64,000 bases of DNA from a virus. The stretch is from positions 1-64,000 of IMG/VR virus record IMGVR_UViG_3300050821_003357. The stretch is one strand, 5' to 3'. Positions 24,359 to 33,327 of this stretch are shown here, one piece after another. Each line of letters opens with the position of its first letter. The stretch's first letter is position 1. The notes below the pieces were generated by a model. That model was not told the DNA's origin, made no database searches, and worked only from the letters and a program-made list of their open reading frames with translations. The translations under genes and the position numbers were made by a program.

Positions 24359-26365
24359 ATGAAACGGATTGCTTTAGTCAGCATACTGCTGGCATTCCCC
24401 GGACTCTTGTGGGCGGCGACGGCAACCAAAAATCTTGCGATCAACATTACCGGAGCCGGCATCCCGACTTACACCTACAATTTCACGACCGGCGCGTGTA
24501 CGCCAAGCAATGGCGCTTCCGCTACGAACTGCATTGCCGGCAGCATGACGGCCGGCGTCTGCAATGGCACGACGGCGCAAAACGACGCGGCACTGAACAG
24601 TTTCAATGACGAAGCGCAAAAGCATACGCGCCCAGCCCAGACGGGATACAGCGGTGGTGGGACGCAGCACAACAACCAGAATGGCGACGGCAATGCTTAT
24701 GCCGACGCCAATATCACCAATCAGATCGTGCTCAACTTTCCGGCGTGCAATAAATTCGCCTATACCTATCCGCTGTTTCCGACCGGGATTAGAAATGTAA
24801 GCATCGTGGGGGCTGGGTCGGGTTCGACTGTATTCCAGAACCTGAATACGGCCGGACACCCTTACACATCGAATGCGATCATTTCCGCTTGGGACTTTTT
24901 CGGGGATACTTTCTATGGGCAGCCGGCCTACGGGACGATCATCAATTCGCCTTACGGTTCCGACGAATATGGCCACCTAATCAATACAGCCAACGCTGGC
25001 GCCACGACCGTTACGCTGACCGAATCCACGTTTGCTTCGGAATATTTTGTCGGGCGGTGGGTCATGATCATGTCCTACGTCCAGGACAGCTCCGGGTCCT
25101 ACCCGCCGAACATGCGATATTACGATTTCGGAGTGGTCACGGCCGTCAATCTCTCAACCGGCGTCATCACCCTTGATCCGACCACGATGTATCAGGGCAC
25201 CGGACTGCGGTTTACCCATCTCGGCTGTGCGGCAGTCGCGGGATGCACCGCCCGGCCATACAACCTGAACACATTGAGCGATGCGGCGGTGACGGCCAGT
25301 GCGATCGGAGCGGGCCAAGTCGGGCCGGCGCGGATTGTTCCGATCGATACCCCGCAGAAGCCGATGGCGGTAACTTACAATCTGCAGGGGATACACTTCC
25401 TGCACAACCCGACACTATCGCCGCCGACAAACCCGGTGGCTCCGTGCAATGCGTCGGGCATCTATCCGGCATGCTGCGCGGCTACTGATGGACCGGTTTT
25501 CCAGGGCACCGTCAATGGAACCGGCAGTGACCTGATCATGGAATGCACGATGGAAAGTGCTAACCTGATCAATCTTACGCTGTCCAACAGCTCGTTCTTC
25601 TATGAGGAGGCCGATAAGAACATCGGCTCTGCGACTTACAACAACGTCACCGCCCTATTCTCATTGTTACATAGTGGCGATCTGCTATTTCACGCCGCGG
25701 GCGGGAATCTAGGTGGCAACGGCTCCGCGAACGGTGGCGAGGTAACTTGCGCCGCGTTCGTCTGTCAGTTTGACGGTGGTGTGATTTTGAGCGCTGCGGT
25801 TGCCGGAAACAATCCTGATATTCAGCTCGATCGCCCAAACTTTACCGACCAGATCATCGTGAACGGCGCGGCCTTTCACGGCAGCAATTCGCTCGGCAAC
25901 ACGATGGTCAACTCCTCGGATGACACTCCCTACTCGGTGACGATCGGATCTGGCGGCGTTAGCTTTTCCGGGAATCGATTGACGGTCTCGAAGTGCAACA
26001 ATGCCCCTAGTGGTGGCGAGACCTGCTGGGACATGGAAGATTGCAGCCAACCGGCGTGCAAGGTGATCGATTACTGGGGGGATGGTGGCGCGTTGATCAC
26101 GAATGGCACGATGAACACAGGCGTCACGGTCTCGTCCATGACCGGAGATGCCACGCATATTTATGTCGATTTCAGCGGGACGCCGGCCTTCGCGAATGGG
26201 CAGGTGGTGGCGGTGGGGCGGGTGCGCTCGGTGAGCGTGACGAATTCTACGGCGAGCAGCATCGGCAACAGCTGTGTGCCGGCCTCCGGCCCGAATAATT
26301 GCCTGCGCTATCCGACGCACGTGAACATCCCCAGCGTTACTTGGTCCGGAAATACAGGTGGTTGA
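24359..26365 (+). CDS. Exported beta-helix (tailspike-like) protein
   Basis: 668 residues from ATG 24359 with signal peptide MKRIALVSILLAFPGLLWAA; earlier in-frame starts lie within the preceding gene or lack the signal. GIRNVSIVGAGSGSTVFQNL and later repeats of short beta turns suggest a right-handed beta helix as in pectate-lyase-like tailspikes. Many paired cysteines fit periplasmic export. Substrate unknown. Confidence 0.65.
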   Translation: MKRIALVSILLAFPGLLWAATATKNLAINITGAGIPTYTYNFTTGACTPSNGASATNCIAGSMTAGVCNGTTAQNDAALNSFNDEAQKHTRPAQTGYSGGGTQHNNQNGDGNAYADANITNQIVLNFPACNKFAYTYPLFPTGIRNVSIVGAGSGSTVFQNLNTAGHPYTSNAIISAWDFFGDTFYGQPAYGTIINSPYGSDEYGHLINTANAGATTVTLTESTFASEYFVGRWVMIMSYVQDSSGSYPPNMRYYDFGVVTAVNLSTGVITLDPTTMYQGTGLRFTHLGCAAVAGCTARPYNLNTLSDAAVTASAIGAGQVGPARIVPIDTPQKPMAVTYNLQGIHFLHNPTLSPPTNPVAPCNASGIYPACCAATDGPVFQGTVNGTGSDLIMECTMESANLINLTLSNSSFFYEEADKNIGSATYNNVTALFSLLHSGDLLFHAAGGNLGGNGSANGGEVTCAAFVCQFDGGVILSAAVAGNNPDIQLDRPNFTDQIIVNGAAFHGSNSLGNTMVNSSDDTPYSVTIGSGGVSFSGNRLTVSKCNNAPSGGETCWDMEDCSQPACKVIDYWGDGGALITNGTMNTGVTVSSMTGDATHIYVDFSGTPAFANGQVVAVGRVRSVSVTNSTASSIGNSCVPASGPNNCLRYPTHVNIPSVTWSGNTGG

Positions 26366-26367
26366 AA

Positions 26368-26715
26368 ATGGCAGCTACATTTGTGCAGTTATTCCTTGGC
26401 AGCGACGGGTCCGAGCTGGATCTGAACTATGATGACGTGACTCTGCTGGGAACTAGCTTCACGTTCATCGTGCCGCAATCATTGGGTGCACCGCTGACGG
26501 TGAACGCAACGATACGCGACTACAATGGCGGAGCGCCCATCACGTTTCAGGCGCCGCCTAGCTCCCAAAACGGCCAGTTCACGTTTCCGACTCCGCTTGC
26601 CGGCGCGGCGACGGCGCGGGGCATCAACTGGGGGATCTCGCAAATCCAGTTCGGCACAGTCGGCACGTTTCCGGTTCAGGGGAACACCGTCGTCCACGTC
26701 ACGCCAAACGGCTAA
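26368..26715 (+). CDS. Small beta-rich protein
   Basis: 115 residues starting MAATFVQLFLGSDGSELDLN. No cysteine, no signal peptide. Likely a virion or fibre accessory protein by position. Start chosen at 26368 just after the previous stop; the longer in-frame form overlaps that gene. Confidence 0.6.
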   Translation: MAATFVQLFLGSDGSELDLNYDDVTLLGTSFTFIVPQSLGAPLTVNATIRDYNGGAPITFQAPPSSQNGQFTFPTPLAGAATARGINWGISQIQFGTVGTFPVQGNTVVHVTPNG

Positions 26716-26721
26716 TCTATT

Positions 26722-27441
26722 GTGGCCATTGCCCACGTAACCGGCGGGGGCGGTCATATAGGAAATATTGCCAGCGCAGCCACGCTCGCGCTCACTGTGC
26801 AGGCGGTCGGTACTGGCAATCTCGTATGCGGCGTTGTTACTTACGGCAGTGCCGGCACGCTCTCGAATGTAAAGGACAATGCCGGGACACCAAATACATA
26901 CACGCTGGGAAATACAGTAACCGACGCGACTGACTCTTATAAAGCGACGGCGTTTTATTTATCCGGCATAACCGGCAACCCAACGATAATCACTGCGACG
27001 TTTGCTGCTGGTGTAACCTTTCGGGGTATAGCGTGCGACGAATATTCTGGGGTAGCGACTAGCTCTCCTCTCGATATAGCCACGCAGCAAGACCAGACCG
27101 GTATCACGGGAACCGCCAACGCCATCACATCAGGGCTCGCGTCCACATTAAGCGACGGGGATTTGATTTACGGAGCGACAGTCACTGGCGGCGTCACAAC
27201 GGCCGTTACGGCGGGAACTAGTCCCAATGCCTTCACGCTTCGGCAGACCGACCGCACGGCCAGTAATGAGTTTATGTACACCGAAGATTTCATCGTCCAG
27301 ACGACGCACGGCAGCATAGCGGCGACGTTTACCGGCTCGACGACGGGTGACGATTACGCGACATTCATCCTGGCGTTCAAGGCCGCCGCGGCGGCGGCCG
27401 GCATTCCTCTGCCCGCTATGAATCTGTCTGTGATGCCATGA
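26722..27441 (+). CDS. Beta-sandwich virion-like protein
   Basis: 239 residues with a GTG start. TIITATFAAGVTFRGIACDEYSG followed by SPLDIATQ is a pattern I know from phage surface proteins of this length. The 41887-42606 product has the same fold pattern but with a signal peptide. Confidence 0.6.
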   Translation: MAIAHVTGGGGHIGNIASAATLALTVQAVGTGNLVCGVVTYGSAGTLSNVKDNAGTPNTYTLGNTVTDATDSYKATAFYLSGITGNPTIITATFAAGVTFRGIACDEYSGVATSSPLDIATQQDQTGITGTANAITSGLASTLSDGDLIYGATVTGGVTTAVTAGTSPNAFTLRQTDRTASNEFMYTEDFIVQTTHGSIAATFTGSTTGDDYATFILAFKAAAAAAGIPLPAMNLSVMP

Positions 27442-27668
27442 CGACAGGCGCTATCGCTGAGGAAGATGAAACCCTTATCGAGCGCGCCAAGGCGAAGTGC
27501 GAGCGCGGCGAGATCGATGCGGAGTTGCGGGACATGATCGCCCGCATGAAAGAGATCGGCATGAGCCCTGCGCTGTGCGACGGCTGCGGTAATGCGATCA
27601 GGCCAGGTATGCCTCGGCAGCCCGGCTTTACGCTGCGGGTCGGCACCTTGACGATGAGAAACCCCTAA
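27438..27668 (+). CDS. Small protein with CxxC
   Basis: 76 residues; helical charged N-terminus, then LCDGCGNAI and a short beta end. ATGA overlap upstream, TAATG overlap downstream. Function unknown. Confidence 0.55.
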   Translation: MTTGAIAEEDETLIERAKAKCERGEIDAELRDMIARMKEIGMSPALCDGCGNAIRPGMPRQPGFTLRVGTLTMRNP

Positions 27669-27961
27669 TGAAGCATCGCCGATATCTCGATGGCGCGGGG
27701 TATTTCATCAACGATGATCGCTGCTCTGGTGGTCATCTTTCCGAGGATGACGTGCTCGGCTGCGCGCATTGTCAGAAGGCGCTGAAACGGAAGATCTGGA
27801 TCGACAACGGCGGCTATTGCAGCCAATGCGATTGGGAACTCTGCGTCGAGTGCGCGACAAAGGCTTTGACGGAAGGCTGCGCCAATTTCAAGAGGATGTT
27901 TGAACGGGAAATTGAGGCCGCTTATGTTCGCGAACAGAATGCGAGGATTTTGGGCATATGA
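27668..27961 (+). CDS. Cys-rich putative zinc-binding protein
   Basis: 97 residues; CAHC, then CSQCDWELCVEC, together enough for one to two zinc sites. C-terminal helix. Overlaps the glycosyltransferase gene by 4 bp, so probably made together with it. Confidence 0.6.
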   Translation: MKHRRYLDGAGYFINDDRCSGGHLSEDDVLGCAHCQKALKRKIWIDNGGYCSQCDWELCVECATKALTEGCANFKRMFEREIEAAYVREQNARILGI

Positions 27962-28596
27962 CAAAGGTCGCGATCGGCGTCCTCGGGGGAACGCATGGTC
28001 ATTTAGAGGCTGTGATTGATTACCTGATTCCTTTGCTGAGGACTTCCGATTGCCAGTGGGACACGTGGCGAGGAAGAGGCTATTCAGCAGCTAACGCGAT
28101 GGTCTTGACGGCGATCGAAACGAAAGATCCGCCGGACTATCTATGGCTACTCGATGCTGACATGGCCTACCCGAAGGACTCGCTCAATCGCCTGCTGAAA
28201 TGGCGCGTCGATATCGTTGGGCCGACCTATCGAAGAAGATATCCTGAGTTGGGCTTTGCGTTGGTCGAATATCCGCTGTCATCTCTGGTGACACCGAGTA
28301 TTCATTCAGGCGCGCATAGCATACACGAGTGGGATGCGATCCCTGCCGGCATGATGTTGATTAAGATGGAAGTGCTTCGGGCGCTTAAATATCCGTGGTT
28401 CTTCGATGACCCTGGGGCACGCCTTGAAGATTTCGTTACTCAGGATATGAACTTTTGCAGATCTGCACGCAAAGCTGGCTTCAAGGTATGGTGCGATTAT
28501 ACCCTCAGCCGCCAAGTCGTACATTTGGCTGACGGGATACCCATCCCGTTCGATGTAGGACAACCCGATAGCAGAAGGAGAGACTCCCATTCCTGA
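27958..28596 (+). CDS. Glycosyltransferase family 2-like protein
   Basis: 212 residues. YLWLLDADMAYPKDSLNRLL carries a D-x-D metal/nucleotide-sugar motif; WRGRGYSAANAMV and the acidic LEDFVTQDMNFC helix fit GT-A enzymes. Second glycosyltransferase in the structural region, after 18542-20500, so virion or host-envelope glycan modification is plausible. Confidence 0.7.
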   Translation: MTKVAIGVLGGTHGHLEAVIDYLIPLLRTSDCQWDTWRGRGYSAANAMVLTAIETKDPPDYLWLLDADMAYPKDSLNRLLKWRVDIVGPTYRRRYPELGFALVEYPLSSLVTPSIHSGAHSIHEWDAIPAGMMLIKMEVLRALKYPWFFDDPGARLEDFVTQDMNFCRSARKAGFKVWCDYTLSRQVVHLADGIPIPFDVGQPDSRRRDSHS

Positions 28597-29050
28597 ATTC
28601 TATGGTGGCGTTGTGTCGATCACGCCAGCAACAGCGAACGACAATTGGACCCTCGGCCCTGGTGCTGCGGGCATTTTTGGCAAGGTATTCGAGATTTTCT
28701 GGGGCGGTCAGCTCACCACGTCGCAAGGCTATGCCACGCGCTGGGTGCGTCCGACCACGGTCGGCACCACCGCCGTTGCGATCACGCTTGGCTATGGCCA
28801 GCCAAACTATGTAGCGGCTGGCCTCGCGCTGGCGAGCGGCTGGACCACGCAGCCGGTTATCCCAGCGACGGGCGTCGGCAACCTCTTTGCTCAGTCCTGG
28901 AATGCGCAGGGCGGGCAGGGCTCAATCGTCATGCCGCTCGACAAGGAATGGTGGGTATCTGCCACGATCCTTACCGGGCAGATCAGTTGCCGAAATGTCT
29001 CCGGTACTGATGCGTCGGGGTCGTCATATTTCGTCGGGTGGAAAGAGTAA
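28589..29050 (+). CDS. Small virion-like protein with probable ATT start codon
   Basis: About 153 residues if started at ATT 28589 (would read MPEFYGGVVSITPAT). AAGGAG at 28575-28580 lies 8 bases before it. The first in-frame GTG (28613) has no ribosome site and would cut the start of the first strand. Gly/Thr/Ala-rich beta protein, probably structural. Overlaps the previous gene by 8 bp. Confidence 0.65.
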   Translation: MPEFYGGVVSITPATANDNWTLGPGAAGIFGKVFEIFWGGQLTTSQGYATRWVRPTTVGTTAVAITLGYGQPNYVAAGLALASGWTTQPVIPATGVGNLFAQSWNAQGGQGSIVMPLDKEWWVSATILTGQISCRNVSGTDASGSSYFVGWKE

Positions 29051-29053
29051 GTC

Positions 29054-29302
29054 GTGAATGACGCCGATGACGTTTTGCTGCCTCGGGAGATTATCGCGAG
29101 CCGGGACGGCACAAGAGGCCGTCTATTTCAGGCTGACGGTATCAAGGCAGCGGGGATTTATGTCAAATGCACAACGAAGTTGGGGGGAACAGTCAGTAAT
29201 GATCCCTGGCCGTTTTTGCTTGTGCCCGGTTCTGTAGTTGTCTGTAAAATAGACGAGAACGGGCAGTTCACGGCAACACGGATGGAGGGGCCGGGAACAT
29301 GA
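29054..29302 (+). CDS. Hypothetical beta-rich protein
   Basis: 82 residues, GTG start with GGAAAGAG upstream. MNDADDVLLPREIIASRDGT; short beta barrel-like. An 11-codon mini-ORF (29299-29334) links it to the repeat protein gene. Function unknown. Confidence 0.55.
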   Translation: MNDADDVLLPREIIASRDGTRGRLFQADGIKAAGIYVKCTTKLGGTVSNDPWPFLLVPGSVVVCKIDENGQFTATRMEGPGT

Positions 29303-29337
29303 TCCTCGCGCAGACGGCACTCGCCGCTATGTAATGA

Positions 29338-30999
29338 ATGACGCAACAATCCGGTTCGCACCGCGAATTTTACGAGCGGGAATTCCGGGGATACGTCAAG
29401 CTATCGGGACCGGCCGGGTTCGGGGCGGTCCAGGCGGTTACGCCGAAGCAATCGACGCGACAGGCGACGGTCCAGGAATGGCCGTTCGATCGCGGTGGGT
29501 ATGCGGGGTTCCTGAAGCCGCCGATCGCGTATGGGGCGGCTCAGGCGGTTACACCGCTGCAAGCGGCGCGAGCGAATGTAGCGCAGGAGCAGCCCTGGCA
29601 TCCGCCGGCCACGACTGCGGGGCCGCTGATCCCGGCAAGCGCCGCTCGCCCGCTACAGGCTACCAAAACAGCGGTTCCCCAGGAGTGGCCATGGCATCCG
29701 CCACCAACGCTAACAGCGCCCTTCCCGGTCAGCGCCGTTACGCCGCTGCAATCCGCCACAGCTCAGACTACGCAGGAGCTACCGTGGCATCCTCTGCCAT
29801 CGACATGGCCGCCCTTTCCAGTCAGCGCAGTTCGCCCGCTACAAGGGAGCGCTACGAGGATACCGCAAGAGCAGCCTTGGCATCCGCTGCCTTGGGCGTC
29901 CGCGCCCTTCCCGGTCAGCGCGACTCTACCACTACAATCCGTCAAGGCGCAGACCACCCAGGAATGGCCTGGCTATCATCCGACGCCGTGGGTAACGCCT
30001 GCGTTTATCCCAACAACCGCGCCCATCTCCTTTGTCGGGCAACGCCAGGCGCAGATTGCGCAGGAATGGCCGTGGCATCCTACACCCACGACCGCGAGCC
30101 CGTTCCCGGTCAGCGCGGCTCTGCCGTTGCAAGCCGCGAGCCTGCGTGTCACCCAGGAGTGGCCGTGGCATCCAGCGCCGTGGGCAACATGGCCGCTCAT
30201 CACCGAGCCGTCCGGCAGCTTCGTTCCGCAGCCGCAGGCGCGGACGCAGCAGGAATGGCCGGGCTATCACCCAACGGCGAATCTGCCGACGCCGCTCATC
30301 CCCGGCAATGTGGGGCCGCCGCTACAGGGTCTCAGCGCTCGCACGACGCAAGAGTGGCCAGGTTATCATCCCGCCCCCACCACGTCGTGGGGATCGTTCG
30401 CCGCGCCATTCACATTCCCGCTTATTGGCTATTCGATCGTCAGGCAAGAATGGCCAGCTCACCATCCAGCGCCGACAACGCGCGGCCCGTTCCTTCCGAA
30501 AATCACCTTCCCGCCGTTCCCTCTTCCCGGCGTGGCGAGAACGACTCTCGAATGGCCGGGGCATCATCCGTCGCCATTCCTGCAGGGTTCCTACAACTAC
30601 ACCCCCGGCACGGCTGTCATCTTCTCAGGTGGGCCGGTATGGGCAATCACCAATCGGAGCGGCGCTGGCGGCACAGCTTCAATATCCATCGGAACGGGGC
30701 CAAACATGACCTATCAGACCCGGCTCCGGTCGATGTACCTGGTGGTCTCGGGAGGTTCGGCGGGCGCGGCCACAGCGGTTGTGCGCGACGGCCTGGCCAG
30801 TAGCGGGCCTATTATCTTCCAGGCCGATCTTTCTACCGCAGCCAATAGCTGGGACTTCCTGGATTTCAACGAGATCGACCTGCGCGCAACGGCTGGTCAT
30901 ATTTTAACGGTTGAGTTCCAAGCCGGCACGCCCGGCGACTTCCAGGAGGTCAACGCTGAAGGAGACTTTGTGGCTCCTGGAACCCTGTACGGAGTATGA
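29338..30999 (+). CDS. Trp/Pro/His tandem-repeat protein with C-terminal beta domain
   Basis: 553 residues. Residues ~46-410 hold about 12 copies of a ~30-residue unit with core QEWPWHPxPT...PFPVSA..PLQ. Variants QEQPWHP, QEWPGYHP and LEWPGHHP occur. A C-terminal domain of ~140 residues (GGPVWAITNRSGAGGTA ... FVAPGTLYGV) is paralogous to the whole next protein. Position before tail hub genes suggests a fibre or whisker. No Shine-Dalgarno; probably coupled to upstream translation. The ATGA overlap at its end confirms the frame. Confidence 0.75.
   Translation: MTQQSGSHREFYEREFRGYVKLSGPAGFGAVQAVTPKQSTRQATVQEWPFDRGGYAGFLKPPIAYGAAQAVTPLQAARANVAQEQPWHPPATTAGPLIPASAARPLQATKTAVPQEWPWHPPPTLTAPFPVSAVTPLQSATAQTTQELPWHPLPSTWPPFPVSAVRPLQGSATRIPQEQPWHPLPWASAPFPVSATLPLQSVKAQTTQEWPGYHPTPWVTPAFIPTTAPISFVGQRQAQIAQEWPWHPTPTTASPFPVSAALPLQAASLRVTQEWPWHPAPWATWPLITEPSGSFVPQPQARTQQEWPGYHPTANLPTPLIPGNVGPPLQGLSARTTQEWPGYHPAPTTSWGSFAAPFTFPLIGYSIVRQEWPAHHPAPTTRGPFLPKITFPPFPLPGVARTTLEWPGHHPSPFLQGSYNYTPGTAVIFSGGPVWAITNRSGAGGTASISIGTGPNMTYQTRLRSMYLVVSGGSAGAATAVVRDGLASSGPIIFQADLSTAANSWDFLDFNEIDLRATAGHILTVEFQAGTPGDFQEVNAEGDFVAPGTLYGV
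29473..30570 (+). repeat. Coding tandem repeat array, ~90-bp unit, ~12 copies
   Basis: Each unit encodes a QEWPxHP-type heptad followed by ~23 Pro/Ala-rich residues. Copies differ by many substitutions, so the array is not recent. A second frame stays open by the repeat composition and is not taken as a gene. Confidence 0.85.
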
Positions 31000-31376
31000 C
31001 GTGGCAAATGACGACCCGCGGGGTAGCGGGCGCGGCAGCCTCGATCGCCGTGGCGACGGGACCAAACAGCACCTATCAGACGCGGCTGCGGGCGATGTAT
31101 TGCACGCTCTCAGGAACCAACGCCGGTAGCGGGACGCTGGTCGTGCGGGACGGCGCGACGGGCGTAGGCGCGATCATCTTTGAAGCGACCCTCAGCATAC
31201 CTGTGAACAGCCGTGACCTGATCAACCGAACGGACCTTGACCTGCGCGCAACGGTGGGGAATCTGCTGACGATCGAGTTCCTTGCCGGCACGACAGCGGA
31301 TTTTCAGTCAATCAACGCTCAGGGAGATTATGTGCCGCCAGGGACACCCTATGGTGCGACGGCGCTCGGCGAATGA
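30996..31376 (+). CDS. Paralogue of the repeat protein's C-terminal domain
   Basis: 126 residues. ATGPNSTYQTRLRAMYCTLSG and TLDLRAT-type motifs (DLDLRATVGNLLTIEFLAG; GDYVPPGTPYGA) align with the end of the previous protein (GTGPNMTYQTRLRSMYLVVSG, EIDLRATAGHILTVEFQAG). Tandem duplication of a beta-sandwich domain. ATGA overlaps on both sides. Confidence 0.7.
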   Translation: MTWQMTTRGVAGAAASIAVATGPNSTYQTRLRAMYCTLSGTNAGSGTLVVRDGATGVGAIIFEATLSIPVNSRDLINRTDLDLRATVGNLLTIEFLAGTTADFQSINAQGDYVPPGTPYGATALGE

Positions 31377-32902
31377 CGCCTCAACAGCGCGCTCGCGCTG
31401 CGCGCCGCACCAGTGAGCCGGAGGAATCCCCCGCTCCCCTCGGCGGATGGAACACGCGCGATCCATTCGAGGCGATGGACCCGAAAGACGCCATCATATT
31501 GGATAACTGGTTTCCAGACTTCGCAGGGCTGACGAGCAGGAACGGCTCGGTCACGTTCGCGACCGGACTCGATGCGACAGCGCCCGTTCAGACACTTGCG
31601 ATATTGCGGGCCAGTTCGATCAACCAGTTCCTCGGAGCGGCCGGGGGAAAGATCTTCAACATCTCGGCTGGAGGCGCTGTCGGAGCGTCCCTGGGCAGCG
31701 GTTTTACTAGCGACATATGGCAGACCGTTCATTTCAACAGTCATTTGTTCTGGGTCAACGGCTCCGATCCGGCACAGGTCTATGACGGGACGACTTTGGC
31801 GGCGACCGGCTTTACCGGCGCTAACATGAGCACGATGAGCGGCGTCGGGGCGTTCAATAACCGGCTCTACTTTTGGACCGGTACGGATCCGAGCTTCTGG
31901 TACGGCCCGGTGTTAGGAATCGCTGGAGCGCTATCGAACTTTCCGCTCAGTATGGTGACGCGAGAGGGTGGGAACCTGATCGCCGTAGAGGTTCTGTCCT
32001 ATGACGGCGGTACTGGGATTGACGATTATACCTGCTTTTTCATGACCTCCGGTGAGGTCTTGATGTATCAGGGAACCGACCCCTCCAACCCGAACAATTG
32101 GGCTTTGGTCGGACGCTACATGATCCCGACGCCGGTCGCGCAGCGCGCCATTACCCGGTACGGCGGGGATGTCTATATCATCACGGCGAACGATCACCAG
32201 CAATTAAGTAAGTTGTTCATTTCGCTGAAGCTCGGTGAGACAGCGCCGCGCACCAAGATCGCCGGGGCAGCGAAAGCGGCCTATGCGGCGGGAAAGAATT
32301 TGCCGGGCTGGCAGGCGCTCTATTACGGCGCCGGAACGCGGATGATCTACAACATTCCGAACCCGGACGGCACGTTCAGTCAGCACGTTTATAACACATC
32401 GACGCAGGCATGGTGCCGGTTTCGGGGGATGCCGGCATATTGCTGGGGGGTCTACAACGACCAGCTCTACTTTGGCGCGGCTAAAGGGGTCGTCGTGCAG
32501 GCCGACATTGGGTCAAACGACCGTGGAACGCCCATTCTGACGCAAGGGCAGCAAGCATGGCAGACCTTCGGAACGCCGCTTATCAAGCGGGTCACCGCAG
32601 TACGCCCGGTCGTGCAGAGCAACGGCATCGCCATGTTCAATATGGGGCTGGGATTTGATTATCAGCTCTCCGGGATGCAGTTCCCCGAGGCTACGGTTGG
32701 ATTCAACAATGCGCTGATCTGGGGAGCGGGGAATTGGGGTCCGCCTCGAGTATGGGGCGGGGGCGCTGGCGTCACTGACCCGCGCTGGCACATCGGCGGC
32801 GGACAGGGCGCGGCTATCGGCCTGAGCGTCGCGGCGAATGCCTCCGTGGCCACAACGTGGATACGCACTGACCTACTGTTAGAGCCGGGCAACGCGCTCT
32901 GA
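31373..32902 (+). CDS. Tail hub / DNA-stabilisation protein, P22 gp10-like
   Basis: 509 residues. APLGGWNTRDPFEAMDPKDA followed by ILDNWFPDF is a signature of large podovirus tail-hub proteins annotated as gp10-like or tail tubular. Followed by beta-propeller-like repeats (Trp/Phe/Tyr-Gly patterns). Seals the portal and anchors the tail. Assignment of gp10 homology is from pattern memory. Confidence 0.65.
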   Translation: MTPQQRARAARRTSEPEESPAPLGGWNTRDPFEAMDPKDAIILDNWFPDFAGLTSRNGSVTFATGLDATAPVQTLAILRASSINQFLGAAGGKIFNISAGGAVGASLGSGFTSDIWQTVHFNSHLFWVNGSDPAQVYDGTTLAATGFTGANMSTMSGVGAFNNRLYFWTGTDPSFWYGPVLGIAGALSNFPLSMVTREGGNLIAVEVLSYDGGTGIDDYTCFFMTSGEVLMYQGTDPSNPNNWALVGRYMIPTPVAQRAITRYGGDVYIITANDHQQLSKLFISLKLGETAPRTKIAGAAKAAYAAGKNLPGWQALYYGAGTRMIYNIPNPDGTFSQHVYNTSTQAWCRFRGMPAYCWGVYNDQLYFGAAKGVVVQADIGSNDRGTPILTQGQQAWQTFGTPLIKRVTAVRPVVQSNGIAMFNMGLGFDYQLSGMQFPEATVGFNNALIWGAGNWGPPRVWGGGAGVTDPRWHIGGGQGAAIGLSVAANASVATTWIRTDLLLEPGNAL

Positions 32903-32910
32903 TTTCTCTG

Positions 32911-33327
32911 GTGGTCGGCCGCGATAAGGCGGTAGCAGCGTGGGTGGCTATAAAACTCGCAATCGAGGACTTTGGACCATATACGGCGATCGGCGTCATT
33001 GATGGCGAGTGGCTGATCGCTGGCGTCGTCTACAACAACTACCGCGAAGCCAATATCGAGATGACCATAGCTTCGATATCGCCGCGCTGGTGCGCGAGCC
33101 GGATCTTGCGAGGCTTGTTCTGGTATCCCTTCGGCCAGATCGGTTGCCATCGGGTGACAGCCGTTACCGAACACACGAATCAGCCCGTGCGGGAATTTAT
33201 ACGTAGGCTGGGTTTTATCGAGGAAGGCGTGATGCGCCGCTCATACCTCAATGGAAACGATGCTGTCATTCACGGCATGCTCCGCGAGGAGTGCAGATGG
33301 ATAGGAGATAAGGAGCACTGTGGCTAA
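32911..33327 (+). CDS. GNAT-family acetyltransferase
   Basis: 138 residues with GTG start. AIGVIDGEWLIAGVVYNNY, then HRVTAVTEHTNQPVREFIRR and LGFIEEGVMRR match GNAT motifs A and B. Such small GNAT proteins are common beside podovirus tail genes. Target unknown. Overlaps the next gene by 8 bp. Confidence 0.75.
   Translation: MVGRDKAVAAWVAIKLAIEDFGPYTAIGVIDGEWLIAGVVYNNYREANIEMTIASISPRWCASRILRGLFWYPFGQIGCHRVTAVTEHTNQPVREFIRRLGFIEEGVMRRSYLNGNDAVIHGMLREECRWIGDKEHCG

Noticed and set aside
25709-26320. 203-codon leftward ORF in the tailspike-like gene
   Set aside because: Arg/His/Ala-rich shadow without ribosome site.
29334-30803. 489-codon open frame overlapping the repeat protein
   Set aside because: It stays open because the 90-bp repeats lack stops in that frame; the 29338 frame ends with an ATGA junction and a domain shared with the next gene.
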